Assembly (NCBI RefSeq): GCF_943733665.1
Contig: NZ_OX030782.1
Location: 4,822,501 to 4,886,500, forward strand
Length of the DNA stretch: 64,000 nucleotides
Source: Aquimarina sp. Aq107
GTDB taxonomy: Bacteria; Bacteroidota; Bacteroidia; Flavobacteriales; Flavobacteriaceae
Direction: 5' to 3'
Shown here: positions 53,513-61,807 of the stretch, in pieces
Position numbering within the stretch: position 1 is the stretch's first letter
Layout of the letters: each line of letters begins with the position of its first letter
Position numbers and translations under genes: made by a program
The notes under the pieces: model-generated
What the model was told of the DNA's origin: nothing
Seen by the model: the letters and a program-made list of their open reading frames with translations, nothing else
Database searches by the model: none

Positions 53513-53944
53513 ATGAACATAGAACTAATCAAAGCTAAAGATGAAGATATTGTTTTTTTGTTAGAATTAAGAAAGCAAACAATGATTGAACATTTAGAAA
53601 AAGCAGGAGTGTTTTTATCAGAAGATGGACATGTATCTAGAGTGAAGTTTCATTTTAATAATTCTCATGTAATACACTTAAATGATTCAAGAATAGGTGT
53701 GCTTAAGTATATCGAGACTAATAATAGTATAGAAATTCTTCAGTTTCAAATACTACCTAAATATCAAGGAAAAGGAATTGGAAATTATTTACTTAATTAT
53801 ATTATACAATTGTCTAGAGATGCAAATAAAAACGTACGGTTAAAGGTATTAAAAGAAAATCCAGCTAAATTTTTATATGAACGAAATGGTTTTAAAATTT
53901 ATGATGAAGATCAATACGAGTTTCATATGGAGTTTATAAAATAA
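53513..53944 (+). CDS. GNAT-family N-acetyltransferase
   Basis: The 143-aa protein has a GNAT core: IELIKAKDEDIVFLLELRKQ (N-terminal strand-helix), a central strand pair (SIEILQFQILPKYQGKGIGN, with the acetyl-CoA pyrophosphate-binding Q/R-x-x-G-x-G/A motif as KYQGKGIGN) and the C-terminal LKENPAKFLYERNGFKIYDE. The acceptor substrate cannot be inferred. It sits alone between the two DUF3078 genes, on the opposite strand. Confidence 0.85.
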   Translation: MNIELIKAKDEDIVFLLELRKQTMIEHLEKAGVFLSEDGHVSRVKFHFNNSHVIHLNDSRIGVLKYIETNNSIEILQFQILPKYQGKGIGNYLLNYIIQLSRDANKNVRLKVLKENPAKFLYERNGFKIYDEDQYEFHMEFIK

Positions 53945-53952
53945 TTGGAATA

Positions 53953-53987
53953 AAAAAAGGATCATCAATACTGGATGATCCTTTTTT
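53953..53987. terminator. Bidirectional terminator between the GNAT gene and DUF3078 copy 2
   Basis: A 14-bp stem (53953-53966 with 53974-53987) with A/T-rich flanks lies between converging genes. Confidence 0.9.
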
Positions 53988-54008
53988 GTGAATATATTTT
54001 TATTTACT

Positions 54009-54956
54009 CTAGAAAGAGTAACTCAATCCAAGATTCCAGAAAGACTGTAATTCGTTATCAGTATTTTCTAAAGTAGGAGTAACAGTTGGAGGAGGAACAG
54101 CTAAAGCAGCTTGTCCTAAAGCATAATTAAATGCCTCTTGTTTGTTTCCTCTAAGACCAAAATCAAATCCTACTCCGATCGATTTCCATAAGGTATAAGA
54201 AAAAGAATTAGTCCAAGTCCAGTTAGAGTAATCACCATCTTCATAACTTAAGAAAGCAGATAGATTTGTTTTAAAGTTGATAGCTCCAATTTTACGAGTA
54301 TAATCTGCAACTATTTTTGCACCAAGAGAAGACTCATATTCTGCCGCACCTTTACTAAACACAAAGTTATAGTTTAAAGGGTGTACAACTACAATTAAGT
54401 TACTAATAGGAGTCCAAGTGATACCGACACCAAGATCTAAGTAACCAGGATCGTTGAAATTATCTAAAATTGTAGTTCTATATTCTCCTAAAGTAGAAAC
54501 CGCAAGAGTTTCTGTTAATTTATATCCAAATAAAGAAGAAATATTAAATACATCAGTTGACTCTCTAAAGCTATCATCGTCTGTTGGATCATCTCTATCA
54601 TCTAGTTTTACCCAAGCAAGGTTTAAGTTCGCACTGTTTCTCCAGAAATATTTGTCTTCTAATAAGTTAGCGTACGCATTTACAGTAACACCGATAGTAC
54701 CAGCGTCATTATTAGGAATTCCTTGTGAGAACCAGTTATTAAATCCAGAAAGACTTCCTCCAATAGTACCAAAAGCTCCGATTTTCCATCCTGGTAACGC
54801 ATCTATTTGTGCCTGGATAGCATTAGCTCTTCCTTGTATAGCAGCAATAGAATCTTTTTTGGCTGATAATGTTGTTTTCAATTCTTCTTCTGTTTGCGCA
54901 AGACCAATCTGGATTCCTGCTAATAGAAAGATAAATGTGAATACGATTTTTTTCAT
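54009..54956 (-). CDS. DUF3078 outer-membrane beta-barrel-like protein (copy 2)
   Basis: The 315-aa protein has a signal peptide (KKIVFTFIFLLAGIQIGLAQ) and a short helical segment with KKDSIAAIQGRANAIQAQID (about 32-51). The mature barrel-like part starts WKIGAFGTIGGSLSGFNNWF and ends NLGLSYSF, the usual aromatic outer-membrane C-terminus. Strands with NSANLNLAWVKLDDRDD and GVGITWTPISNLIVVVHPLN are diagnostic of DUF3078. In related genomes, from memory, this gene follows the SUF/DUF2480 block, as here. The function is unknown. A -7-like TACTTTTG is at 54988-54995. Confidence 0.85.
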   Translation of the reverse strand: MKKIVFTFIFLLAGIQIGLAQTEEELKTTLSAKKDSIAAIQGRANAIQAQIDALPGWKIGAFGTIGGSLSGFNNWFSQGIPNNDAGTIGVTVNAYANLLEDKYFWRNSANLNLAWVKLDDRDDPTDDDSFRESTDVFNISSLFGYKLTETLAVSTLGEYRTTILDNFNDPGYLDLGVGITWTPISNLIVVVHPLNYNFVFSKGAAEYESSLGAKIVADYTRKIGAINFKTNLSAFLSYEDGDYSNWTWTNSFSYTLWKSIGVGFDFGLRGNKQEAFNYALGQAALAVPPPTVTPTLENTDNELQSFWNLGLSYSF

Positions 54957-55149
54957 GATTAATAGTTTTAAGTAGATTGTTATATAACAAAAGTATTCTA
55001 AATTTATGAATTAACTTTTGTAAAACAAGTTCAAGATTTATGCAAAATTTTGCGTTGGCAAATATAAGTGAAGTAACGTTTTTCGATTTAATTCAATACA
55101 ATTGGATATAGAATTTTCGACAAAAAGCAATTTTAAACGACAAAAGGGA

Positions 55150-55659
55150 TTATTTTCGTTTAAAAAGGGGTACAGACGAACAAGCTTCCCCGTACATGAT
55201 ACTCTTAGCAACTGGTTGTAGTTTTTGAATAAGTTCTATATAGGCGCTCTCAGGAACTGGTTTATTAGAACAACCCTTAATGATTAGTAATTTGTCTTGA
55301 TATTCTGAAACATCAAGTTTATCAATAATATGTGTAAAAAGAATAGTCTCTATATTTTCTAACGAACCAACAACAACTTTTTTTGTAAATGGAATTAACC
55401 TAGTTGTTAATAAGAGATAAGCCCAACCAGGGATGATAGCATCAGTAGAACAATGTAAGGCAACATATTTATTTTGATATTGACTCCAATCATAATTAGA
55501 TACGCTTTCTCTAAAATCTTTTTCTTTAAGAATAAAACCTTCAAAAAGCCAATCTTTTATATCAAACAAGATACGATCACCTTCTGGATAATAGTCCTCC
55601 AAATCAATGGTGAATAGTTTAGTGTTATTAGCGACTCTATTGATAATTTCTTCTGCCAT
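55150..55659 (-). CDS. DUF2480-family protein linked to the suf locus
   Basis: The 169-aa cytoplasmic protein begins AEEIINRVANNTKLFTIDLE and contains LFDIKDWLFEGFILKEKDFR, VALHCSTDAIIPGWAYLLLT and VEYIE-like helices ending LQPVAKSIMYGEACSSVPLF. These fit DUF2480, a Bacteroidota family that frequently accompanies Suf genes. Cysteines (HCSTD, KGCSNKP, GEACSS) could bind metal or take part in Fe-S chemistry, but this is speculation. It lies 18 bp after the DUF59 gene and is probably in the sufS-sufE-DUF59 transcript. Confidence 0.85.
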   Translation of the reverse strand: MAEEIINRVANNTKLFTIDLEDYYPEGDRILFDIKDWLFEGFILKEKDFRESVSNYDWSQYQNKYVALHCSTDAIIPGWAYLLLTTRLIPFTKKVVVGSLENIETILFTHIIDKLDVSEYQDKLLIIKGCSNKPVPESAYIELIQKLQPVAKSIMYGEACSSVPLFKRK

Positions 55660-55677
55660 GGTCCAAGTTATCTGTTT

Positions 55678-56004
55678 TTAAAGCATGCCTAGTTCTAATT
55701 TTGCCTCTTCACTCATTAAATCCTGCGTCCAAGTAGGTTCGAATGTTAGCTCTAGTTCCACATCATTAACAGCATCCAATGATTTTACTTTTTCTTTTAC
55801 TTCCTCGGGAAGTGATTCTGCAACCGGGCAGTTAGGAGAGGTCAATGTCATAAGAATCTTAACATCATAGTCTTCATTTACGAAAACATCATATATTAAT
55901 CCTAATTCGTATATATCAACAGGAATTTCTGGGTCATAAATTGTTTTAAGTACTCTTACAATTTTTTCTCCAAGCTCTGTGGTATCTATATTTGTCTCAC
56001 TCAT
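55678..56004 (-). CDS. DUF59/MIP18-family SUF Fe-S assembly protein (SufT-like)
   Basis: The 108-aa protein has the DUF59 signature. A helix LGEKIVRVLKTIYDPEIPVD (about 11-30) is followed by IYELGLIYDVFVNEDYDVKI, TLTSPNCPVAESLPEEVKEK (with the conserved Cys) and a terminal LTFEPTWTQDLMSEEAKLEL. Members help load Fe-S clusters onto target proteins as SUF accessories. It is encoded between sufE and DUF2480 on the same strand. Confidence 0.9.
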   Translation of the reverse strand: MSETNIDTTELGEKIVRVLKTIYDPEIPVDIYELGLIYDVFVNEDYDVKILMTLTSPNCPVAESLPEEVKEKVKSLDAVNDVELELTFEPTWTQDLMSEEAKLELGML

Positions 56005-56055
56005 AGTATATCTTTAGTCGACTTAGACAGGCTAAACCTGACAGTAAAAGGCGAA

Positions 56056-56478
56056 TTAATTTAGTTGTGTTTGGTATGCGATAGCATACATTTTTAATTG
56101 TTTGATCATGCTCACCAATCCGTTTGCTCTAGTTGGTGATAGATGTTCTTTTAAGCCAATTTCATCAATAAATGCAGTATCGGCTTCTATAATGTCTTTA
56201 GGGTGCTGACCAGAAAATACTCTAATAAGAATTGCGATAATACCTTTGGTGATAATGGCATCGCTATCTGCAGTAAATTCGATTTTTTCATCATTCATTT
56301 CTGCATGAACCCAAACCTTACTCTGACAGCCTTTTATGATGTTTTCATCAATTTTATATTTTTCTTCAATCAATGGAAGCGATTTACCTAAGTCTATCAT
56401 ATACTCATAGCGCTGCATCCAATCATCAAACATACTAAACTCATCAACAATCTCTTCCTGAAGTTTTTGTATTGACAT
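56056..56478 (-). CDS. sufE: Cysteine desulfuration protein SufE
   Basis: SufE accepts persulfide sulfur from SufS and passes it to the SufBC2D scaffold. From the ATG at 56476-56478 the product is 140 aa, the normal SufE length (SIQKLQEEIVDEFSMFDDWM). An upstream in-frame ATG at 56526 would add 16 atypical residues (NSNYSCCIFVKNCKY). The active Cys lies in IIKGCQSKVWVHA (about 51). FSGQHPKDII and HLSPTRANGLVSMIKQLKMY complete the signature. sufS is 93 bp upstream on the same strand. Confidence 0.94.
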   Translation of the reverse strand: MSIQKLQEEIVDEFSMFDDWMQRYEYMIDLGKSLPLIEEKYKIDENIIKGCQSKVWVHAEMNDEKIEFTADSDAIITKGIIAILIRVFSGQHPKDIIEADTAFIDEIGLKEHLSPTRANGLVSMIKQLKMYAIAYQTQLN

Positions 56479-56571
56479 ATACTTACAATTTTTTACAAAA
56501 ATACAACAAGAATAGTTGCTATTCAATACTTTCAGTTAATGATAAGATAGTATTAACTAATAAGTCAATTT

Positions 56572-57786
56572 TTAAGACAACATCATCTTTGCTTTTTTCA
56601 CTGCTGCTACCAGGACATCAATTTCTTCTTTGGTATTATAAAAAGAGAAAGAAGCTCGAATGGTTCCTGGTATTTTGTAAAAATCCATAACAGGTTGCGC
56701 ACAGTGATGACCAGTACGAACAGCTACTCCTAGTTTATCTACAATGGATCCAATATCATATGGATGGATGTCATCTATATTAAAGGAGATAACAGATGTT
56801 TTGTTTTTAGAAGTTCCATAAATTTTTAGCCCTTCTATTTCTAGAAGTTTCTGAGTTCCGTAAGCTAATAATTCATTTTCATATTCGGCAATAGCATCAA
56901 AACCAATACTATTCATATAATCTAAAGCAACACCAAAAGCGATACCTCCACAAATATTAGGAGTCCCAGCTTCGAATTTATGAGGAAGACCTGCATACGT
57001 AGTTTTCTCAAAAGTAACTTGATCAATCATTTCTCCACCACCTTGGTAAGGAGGTAATTTATTAAGCCATTCTTCTTTTCCGTATAACAATCCAACACCT
57101 GTAGGCCCACAAAGTTTATGGGCTGAAGCTACGTAGAAATCTACATCAAGATCCTGAACATCAGGCTTGATATGTGGGCAAGATTGCGCACCATCTATTA
57201 ATACTGCTGCGCCGACTTTATGTGCTTTTTCTATGATTTCTTCTATAGGATTAATAGTTCCTAAAGCGTTAGAAATATGATTGGTAAATACAAGTTTTGT
57301 TTTGTTAGAAAGTAATTGATCGTAAACACCCATTAACAATTCTCCTTCTTGATTCATTGGAATCACTTTTAGAACAGCTCCTGTTCTTTCACAAAGCATT
57401 TGCCAAGGAACAATATTGGAGTGATGTTCTAGAGCAGAAACAATAATTTCATCACCTTTGGCAAGTAGATTAGTAAATCCAGTAGCCACAATATTAATAC
57501 TGTGTGTTGTTCCAGATGTTAGAATGATTTCATGAGAATGTGTAGCGTTAAAATGATTTTGCACTTTTTTACGAGCAATCTCATAGGCATCTGTGGCTTC
57601 TTGTGATAGTTTATGTACGCCACGATGAATATTTGCATTGTAATTACTGTAATAGTCTACAATGGCATCAATCACTAATTGAGGAGTTTGCGATGTGGCT
57701 GCATTATCAAAATATACTAAGGGTTTTCCGTTTACTTGTCTTTTCAGAATAGGAAAATCTTCACGTATCTTATGTACATCTAGCAT
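56572..57786 (-). CDS. sufS: Cysteine desulfurase SufS
   Basis: SufS is a PLP enzyme that releases sulfur from cysteine as an enzyme-bound persulfide. From the ATG at 57784-57786 the product is 404 aa (LDVHKIREDFPILKRQVNGK). An ATG at 57804 would add six residues. The PLP lysine is in YVASAHKLCGPTGVG, the SufS signature follows in FDNAATSQTPQ, and the catalytic Cys is in RTGHHCAQPVMDFY near the C-terminus. HSINIVATGF and HHSNIVPWQ are also typical. Upstream on the opposite strand is the inserted serine hydrolase gene, so sufS has its own promoter region (TATTTTTG at 57802-57809). Confidence 0.96.
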   Translation of the reverse strand: MLDVHKIREDFPILKRQVNGKPLVYFDNAATSQTPQLVIDAIVDYYSNYNANIHRGVHKLSQEATDAYEIARKKVQNHFNATHSHEIILTSGTTHSINIVATGFTNLLAKGDEIIVSALEHHSNIVPWQMLCERTGAVLKVIPMNQEGELLMGVYDQLLSNKTKLVFTNHISNALGTINPIEEIIEKAHKVGAAVLIDGAQSCPHIKPDVQDLDVDFYVASAHKLCGPTGVGLLYGKEEWLNKLPPYQGGGEMIDQVTFEKTTYAGLPHKFEAGTPNICGGIAFGVALDYMNSIGFDAIAEYENELLAYGTQKLLEIEGLKIYGTSKNKTSVISFNIDDIHPYDIGSIVDKLGVAVRTGHHCAQPVMDFYKIPGTIRASFSFYNTKEEIDVLVAAVKKAKMMLS

Positions 57787-57864
57787 ATCAATTTCTTTCT
57801 GCAAAAATAGGAACTATTTCTAAGTGATATTGTTTATTTTTAAAAGGATTTAACACTTTACACA

Positions 57865-59217
57865 ATGAAGCGATTTAAAAAGATTTTAGGATATGGATTT
57901 ATAGTAATAGTTGGACTATTAGTCGTTGCTATATTTTGGAATTACCCAAAACTTACAATACTTTCTGGATACTCTGCTAAGAATATGGCTTCTTCTGTTT
58001 TTATAGGGAATCGTAGTGTGGAGTTTACAGATATCAATGATAATAATTTTGCTCCTGTTAATTTAGCAGAGGATCAGGTGAATATGACTGAAAAATCGGC
58101 AGTGGCTTCGGTTTTTGGGCTTAATGAACGAAAGGCTATTTATAGAGAAGGATTAGGAAGTGTAGTGATTGATGATGATTTTGATGAAAACGCTTCATAT
58201 TTAATTCCTAATAGAAGAAAGATTAAAACAAATTTACCTTTTCCATATGGAGATTTACCTCAAAAAGACACTGTTTTTAGTGCCGTTGATTATCAAAAGA
58301 TAGCGAATATGGTTTCATCTGTTTTTGATAAAGAAGGAGAAAGTATACAAAAGACTAGAGCTGTTTTGGTAATACATAAAGATCAAATAATAGCAGAGAA
58401 GTATGCAGATGGATTGGATGAGAATTCCGTTTTATTAGGATGGTCTATGACTAAAAGTATTTTAGCTACTAATTATGGAATATTACAAAAACAAGGTAAA
58501 ATAGATATTAATGATAAAGCTCCAATCAAGGAATGGGAAGATGATGAGCGAAAAGAAATTACAATTAGTAACCTGTTACAAATGAACTGTGGATTGGAGT
58601 GGGATGAAGATTATGGATCGATTTCTGACGCAACTACCATGTTGTATCTTGATAAGGATATGACTAAGCCTCAGATTTATAAAGAAGCAATTCATAAGCC
58701 GAATGAATATTGGTATTATTCATCAGGTGTTTCTAATTTGTTGTCTGGGATTTTAAGAGGACACTTTGATAGCTACCAAGAGTATCTTGATTTTCCGTAC
58801 CGTGAATTTATTGATAAGATAGGTATGCATTCTATGCTTATAGAAACTGATATGGCGGGTAATTATGTGGGTTCTTCCTATGCGTGGGCAACAGTTAGAG
58901 ATTGGGCAAAATTTGGTTTATTGTATCTGCATAAAGGGAACTGGAATGGGGAACAAATTTTTAATTCTGAATGGGTTGATTATGTAACTACTCCAACTGC
59001 AACATCCGAAGGTGATTATGGAGGTCATTTTTGGTTGAATGCTGGAGGTTTTTATCCAGACGCTCCAAAAGATATGTATTCTGCCAATGGATTTCAGGGA
59101 CAACGAGTGTTTATAATTCCTTCTAAAGACCTAGTAATTGTTCGTTTTGGATTGGTTGGAGATGCAGGTATGGATTTTAATAGGTTTATAAAGGAGATTA
59201 CCGAAGCCGTGAAATAA
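57865..59217 (+). CDS. Serine hydrolase of the beta-lactamase class C family, inserted between sufS and sufD
   Basis: The 450-aa protein has an N-terminal transmembrane or signal segment (LGYGFIVIVGLLVVAIFWNY, about 9-28) and a beta-lactamase/transpeptidase domain. SMTKS (S-x-x-K, about 194-198) is the catalytic tetrad and YYSSG (Y-x-S, about 286-290) is the second motif. The third is probably FQGQRVF (about 412), in place of the classical KTG. This is the esterase/DD-peptidase-like group (Pfam Beta-lactamase), not shown to be an antibiotic resistance enzyme. It is the only plus-strand gene inside the suf region. Confidence 0.85.
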   Translation: MKRFKKILGYGFIVIVGLLVVAIFWNYPKLTILSGYSAKNMASSVFIGNRSVEFTDINDNNFAPVNLAEDQVNMTEKSAVASVFGLNERKAIYREGLGSVVIDDDFDENASYLIPNRRKIKTNLPFPYGDLPQKDTVFSAVDYQKIANMVSSVFDKEGESIQKTRAVLVIHKDQIIAEKYADGLDENSVLLGWSMTKSILATNYGILQKQGKIDINDKAPIKEWEDDERKEITISNLLQMNCGLEWDEDYGSISDATTMLYLDKDMTKPQIYKEAIHKPNEYWYYSSGVSNLLSGILRGHFDSYQEYLDFPYREFIDKIGMHSMLIETDMAGNYVGSSYAWATVRDWAKFGLLYLHKGNWNGEQIFNSEWVDYVTTPTATSEGDYGGHFWLNAGGFYPDAPKDMYSANGFQGQRVFIIPSKDLVIVRFGLVGDAGMDFNRFIKEITEAVK

Positions 59218-59218
59218 A

Positions 59219-59250
59219 AAAACCTCAACAAAAATATGAAGAGGTTTAGT
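59219..59250 (+). terminator. Weak terminator after the serine hydrolase
   Basis: A 7-8 bp stem (about 59219-59226 with 59241-59248) has a 14-nt loop and only a modest T-rich tail, just past the stop. Confidence 0.5.
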
Positions 59251-59271
59251 AAATTTTATAATTCTTTATTG

Positions 59272-60585
59272 TTACAAATCGAAACCAATGTCAACTCCAA
59301 GTTTGTTAGCTATTAATTTATTGATTCGCTGTTTTAGCTGAGGTATTTTTACACTTTCTAAAACATTGTTAGCAAACGCATACATAAGTAGCGCTCTTGC
59401 TTCTTTCTCTCCAATTCCTCTAGATCTCATATAAAATAGAGCTTGATCATCTAATTGACCAATAGTACAGCCGTGAGAACATTTTACGTCATCCGCAAAA
59501 ATCTCTAGCTGAGGTTTAGAGTTAATTGTTGCTTTATCACTTAATAAGATATTATTATTAGATTGAAAAGCATTCGTTTTCTGTGCTTCTTTGTTTACAA
59601 TGATTTTACCATTAAAAACACCAGTAGCTTTTTCATCAAAAATACCTTTATAATCCTGATGACTTTCACAATTAGGCTCTGTATGATGCACTAATGTATT
59701 GTGATCTACATGTTGTTTGCCTTCAATAATTGTAACTCCATTAAGTATAGAGTCAATACCTTCTCCGTATTGATAGAAATTTAGATTATTTCTAGTAATA
59801 TTACCTCCAAAAGCAAATGTATGCACAGAAGCAATACTTTGTGCTTGCTGCTTTATAAATGTGTTATCTATTAAAGAAGCAGATTCATTATCGTTTTGTA
59901 TTTTATAATAATCAACAATAGCTCTTTTGTCTACAAAGATTTCTGTTACAGAATTTGTAAGTACAGGATTAGGTGTTAAACTTTGGTGGCGTTCAATAAT
60001 CTGTACATGTGAATTTTCTTCTACAACGATTAGGTTACGAGGTTGTAAGAGTTGAGTTGATTCTTTTCCTGTAGAAAAATGAATTATTTGTATTGGCTTA
60101 TCTGCAAGCTTATTTTTAGGAATATATATATAAGCTCCTTCTTTAGAAAAAGCAGTGTTCAATGAAGTTAAACCATCTTTTGGTGCGACTTTATTAAAAT
60201 AGTTGTCGACTATCGGTTTATACTTATCATGATTTAGAGCAGATGACATTAAACATACATCAATCTTATCATGTGTAGTTTCTGATAAGTGAGAAGAATA
60301 TTTACCATCAATAAATACTATTTTATATGTATCTAAATCATAAAGAAAGTATTTTTTTACATCTTTAAATTCTAGAGCATTTTCTTCTTTAGGAAAAATA
60401 CTGTAATCGTGTTTTAGTATAGAATTTAATGAAGTATATTTCCAAGCTTCTTCTTTTTTCGTAGGGAAGCCTTTTTCTTCAAATACCTTTATAGCTTGGC
60501 TTCTGATATCATGAATAGGCGCATCTACATCTACCGTGTTTTCAAAAGCAAGAAAAGAAGATACTAATTTTTCTTTCAGCTCCAT
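59272..60585 (-). CDS. sufD: SUF scaffold protein SufD
   Basis: SufD pairs with SufB and SufC in the SufBC2D complex that builds Fe-S clusters. The 437-aa protein has an N-terminal helical part (about 1-90: LVSSFLAFENTVDVDAPIHD) and a right-handed beta-helix core (about 130-370). The core shows NLIVVEENSHVQIIERHQSL and FVDKRAIVDYYKIQNDNESA. The C-terminus KCSHGCTIGQLDDQALFYMR (about 374-393) is the SufD signature. Its ATG is 2 bp from the sufC stop. Confidence 0.95.
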   Translation of the reverse strand: MELKEKLVSSFLAFENTVDVDAPIHDIRSQAIKVFEEKGFPTKKEEAWKYTSLNSILKHDYSIFPKEENALEFKDVKKYFLYDLDTYKIVFIDGKYSSHLSETTHDKIDVCLMSSALNHDKYKPIVDNYFNKVAPKDGLTSLNTAFSKEGAYIYIPKNKLADKPIQIIHFSTGKESTQLLQPRNLIVVEENSHVQIIERHQSLTPNPVLTNSVTEIFVDKRAIVDYYKIQNDNESASLIDNTFIKQQAQSIASVHTFAFGGNITRNNLNFYQYGEGIDSILNGVTIIEGKQHVDHNTLVHHTEPNCESHQDYKGIFDEKATGVFNGKIIVNKEAQKTNAFQSNNNILLSDKATINSKPQLEIFADDVKCSHGCTIGQLDDQALFYMRSRGIGEKEARALLMYAFANNVLESVKIPQLKQRINKLIANKLGVDIGFDL

Positions 60586-60587
60586 AA

Positions 60588-61340
60588 TTATGCGTTTATC
60601 TCTTCTTTAATCCAATCGTACCCTTTTTCTTCTAATTCTAAAGCAAGTTCTTTAGTTCCAGATTTTACAATTTTACCATCATATAAAACGTGTACATAAT
60701 CTGGTACAATATAATCTAATAGTCTTTGGTAGTGGGTAATGACAATAACAGCATTGTCCTTACTTTTTAATTTATTTACTCCATTAGCTACAATTCGTAA
60801 TGCATCAATATCTAAACCAGAATCTGTTTCATCCAAAATAGCTAGTTTAGGCTCCATCATTGCCATTTGGAATATCTCATTACGTTTTTTCTCTCCACCA
60901 GAGAAACCTTGGTTAAGTGAACGAGATAAAAATTTACGATCAATATCTAATAATTCAGATTTTTCTCGAATTTTCTTCAGCATATCCTTTGCCGGCATTT
61001 CCTCTAACCCTTGCGCTTTTCTAGTTTCGTTGATTGCGGTTTTCATAAAATTAGTAACCGTAACTCCTGGAATTTCTACAGGGTATTGAAATGAAAGAAA
61101 AACACCTTTATGAGCTCTTTCTTCTGCAGCTAGCTCTTCTATATCTTCACCATCTAAAAGAATATTACCTTCTGTTACTTCATATTCTTCTTTTCCCGCA
61201 ACTATACTAGCTAATGTACTTTTACCAGCACCGTTAGGACCCATTATTGCGTGTACTTCTCCTGCTTTTACATTTAGGTTAAGACCTTTTAAAATCTCTT
61301 TATCTTCAACGCTAGCGTGTAAATCCTTAATTTCTAACAT
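60588..61340 (-). CDS. sufC: SUF ATPase SufC
   Basis: SufC is the ABC-type ATPase of the SufBC2D scaffold. The 250-aa protein has Walker A GPNGAGKST (about 34-42), the Q-loop FLSFQYPVEIPGVT (about 82-95), the signature FSGGEKKRNE (about 149-158) and Walker B LAILDETDSGLD (about 169-180), ending with the H-loop His in VITHYQRLL. The two-residue extension YDWIKEEINA at the C-terminus is normal. A small lipoprotein gene lies between it and sufB. Confidence 0.97.
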   Translation of the reverse strand: MLEIKDLHASVEDKEILKGLNLNVKAGEVHAIMGPNGAGKSTLASIVAGKEEYEVTEGNILLDGEDIEELAAEERAHKGVFLSFQYPVEIPGVTVTNFMKTAINETRKAQGLEEMPAKDMLKKIREKSELLDIDRKFLSRSLNQGFSGGEKKRNEIFQMAMMEPKLAILDETDSGLDIDALRIVANGVNKLKSKDNAVIVITHYQRLLDYIVPDYVHVLYDGKIVKSGTKELALELEEKGYDWIKEEINA

Positions 61341-61370
61341 CTTGTAGTTTTGTTTCTTTTAAATATTTTT

Positions 61371-61781
61371 TTAATGATTATGACCTTCATGTCCAGGTGC
61401 ATTACGTTGTAATGTTGAATCCGAAGATTTTATTTTAGTAGGCAATTCTGAAGTTGGTTCACTTACACCAACAATTTCTTTTATTTCTACAACTTCTGGC
61501 CAGCCATCTTCTGTGTTTTTCTTCACGATTCCTTTAATTACCACAGGAACCATATCATATTCTTCTCTTTGTAAAGGCTTTATTTTTTTGTTTAATTCAT
61601 TAGCTAAATCGTCAATGATTACACCATAAATAAAATCTTTACCTTTTATAACACCTGCATTATCAATCAATATAAACTCTCCACGTATTAAAGTGGTTTC
61701 GGAATCTGATGATTGAGATTTTTCGTTTTTACACGAAAAAATTAATAAGCTTACGATGATAAGGAGAAATGATTTTTTCAT
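61371..61781 (-). CDS. Small lipoprotein encoded inside the suf operon
   Basis: The 136-aa protein has a lipoprotein signal (KKSFLLIIVSLLIFSC) and a short Ser/Asp/Glu linker (SQSSDSETT). A compact beta-rich domain (about 30-100: LIRGEFILIDNAGVIKGKDF, VPVVIKGIVKKNTEDGWPEV) ends in a His-rich tail (GHEGHNH) that could bind metal. No family recognised. It lies 26 bp after sufB and 30 bp before sufC, so it is probably co-transcribed with them. A role in metal supply for Fe-S assembly is possible but unsupported. Confidence 0.75.
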   Translation of the reverse strand: MKKSFLLIIVSLLIFSCKNEKSQSSDSETTLIRGEFILIDNAGVIKGKDFIYGVIIDDLANELNKKIKPLQREEYDMVPVVIKGIVKKNTEDGWPEVVEIKEIVGVSEPTSELPTKIKSSDSTLQRNAPGHEGHNH

Positions 61782-61807
61782 TTGTGTGAATTAGTTAGTT
61801 ATACGCT

